NCBI GenBank assembly: GCA_026394995.1 | Contig: JAPLZO010000014.1 | Location: 1 to 11,461, forward strand | Direction of reading: 5' to 3' | Source of the DNA: Candidatus Woesearchaeota archaeon | Lineage (GTDB): Archaea; Nanobdellota; Nanobdellia; SCGC-AAA011-G17; JAPLZO01 | DNA length: 11,461 bases | Shown: in pieces, positions 10,782 through 11,461 of the stretch | How the letters are laid out: each line of letters opens with the position of its first letter | How positions within the stretch are numbered: position 1 is the stretch's first letter | Position numbers and translations under genes: made by a program | Notes under the pieces: model-generated | What the model was told of the DNA's origin: nothing | Databases searched by the model: none | Seen by the model: the letters and a program-made list of their open reading frames with translations, nothing else

Positions 10782-11461
10782 TCAAAGATCTTTAAAATTT
10801 TTAATAGCTGATATAATTGAAAATATAAGTAAAGAAAATAAACCTATGATTAATGATAATGATTGCTCTCTCTTTGTAAAGTACTGTTCTTCAGTAAGGA
10901 TCCTTTCAGGAGGATAAATCCAAAGGCTAGATACCTTGACTAAATTATTATTAGTATCAATAAAATTAAATTGAATTAAAGCTTGATCAAAAGTTTCATT
11001 GATATAGACCAAAAAATTAAAAAATTGTGTTAAATTTTGGATTGAGTTATTATTTATTGGTATCTGTTTGGTGTATTGTGAATCATCTTTTAAAAAATAT
11101 GTTAAGTCTATTTCATGTAAATAAAAAGTATAGTTCTCTTTATAAGTAATATTAACATGACAGGTTATATCTTTATTTAATATATAATCTCTTTCACCTC
11201 TTTCATTAAAGCACATCACCCATAAAGGAATATTAGTATTATTATAAAATAGATTTCTAGATTGATCACTAATAGCTAAATAGCCTTTTATAGGTAGAGG
11301 ATAATTTGTATAATTATTGTATATATTAAATACAAGTGGTATTAATGTTAAAATCAATGATATTGCTAAAATGTTCCAAAAGTTTAGTTTACTAGTGAGT
11401 TTGTTATATAAAAAACCTTTTGAGATGTAAACTTTTAAAAAATAAAAGACTGAAAATAGAA
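10782..11461 (-). CDS. Membrane-anchored protein with extracytoplasmic domain (5' end beyond window)
   Basis: The frame is open from the stop at 10782 to the right edge (225 residues visible) and contains no ATG, so the start lies outside. A TTG at 11357 is only an internal codon. A hydrophobic stretch precedes it ('NFWNILAISLILTLIPLVFN'), then a polar domain of about 130 residues rich in Asn, Tyr and Thr with many N-x-S/T sites (NNT, NIT, NYT, NLT, NET), as on exported archaeal proteins. 'SLSLIIGLFSLLIFSIISAI' near the C-terminus is a second transmembrane helix before a short basic end (KNFKDL). The middle is therefore probably outside the cell, held by two helices. The two cysteines in 'VMCFNERGERDYILNKDITCH' may pair. 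No family is recognised. It precedes the glycosylase by a 16-nt gap. Confidence 0.65.
   Translation of the reverse strand, partial: LFSVFYFLKVYISKGFLYNKLTSKLNFWNILAISLILTLIPLVFNIYNNYTNYPLPIKGYLAISDQSRNLFYNNTNIPLWVMCFNERGERDYILNKDITCHVNITYKENYTFYLHEIDLTYFLKDDSQYTKQIPINNNSIQNLTQFFNFLVYINETFDQALIQFNFIDTNNNLVKVSSLWIYPPERILTEEQYFTKREQSLSLIIGLFSLLIFSIISAIKNFKDL

Overview
The window looks archaeal, most likely from the DPANN group (Woesearchaeota/Pacearchaeota-like); that placement is an inference. The support is a very AT-rich sequence, TATA-box promoters about 25-30 nt upstream of many start codons (leaderless-type transcription), a Hef-type DNA-repair helicase and XPF-type nuclease, a TyrRS of the archaeal/eukaryotic type, a PRC-barrel protein and several small membrane proteins of kinds common in DPANN genomes. 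TGA works as a stop, as the ATGA gene overlaps show.

Layout from left to right. 1-1277 (minus): a tandem operon of three paralogous multi-pass membrane proteins, the last cut by the window edge. 1319-1591 (minus): a PRC-barrel protein, divergent from an overlapping plus-strand pair at 1672-3124, a soluble TraB-domain protein followed by a site-2-protease-like membrane protein that has lost its zinc-binding HExxH. 3125-3391 (minus): a small membrane protein that shares a short promoter region with 3432-5595 (plus), a Hef helicase and Hef nuclease encoded as two overlapping ORFs. 5618-5902 (minus): a small zinc-ribbon protein. 5949-7504 (minus): the TyrRS-ThpR operon. 7543-8574 (minus): a complete sigma-54-type AAA+ transcription activator with an intact GAFTGA loop.

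The activator is the outstanding item, because archaea use TBP/TFB and are not known to have sigma-54. An 18-nt sequence containing a TAAAC-N5-GTTTA dyad is repeated exactly on both sides of this gene. One copy sits on the TATA box of the TyrRS operon. The other lies upstream of the activator, next to three ATTGTT boxes spaced exactly 11 bp apart, the last forming half of a perfect 16-bp palindrome. This suggests a self-contained autoregulated circuit that may also act on the TyrRS operon and works through an unknown partner.

8831-9895 is a damaged, GC-richer stretch (two sampled 60-nt lines are 40% GC, against 22% in a sampled housekeeping line). It holds the C-terminal two thirds of a secreted DNase I-family nuclease, joined out of frame to a KGG/cysteine-cluster protein of unknown function whose own 5' end appears frameshifted at a run of eight T. 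It looks like decaying transferred DNA. 10011-11461 (minus) returns to AT-rich DNA with a likely operon: a membrane-anchored protein running off the right edge, a 3-methyladenine-type DNA glycosylase, and a DUF378 membrane protein.
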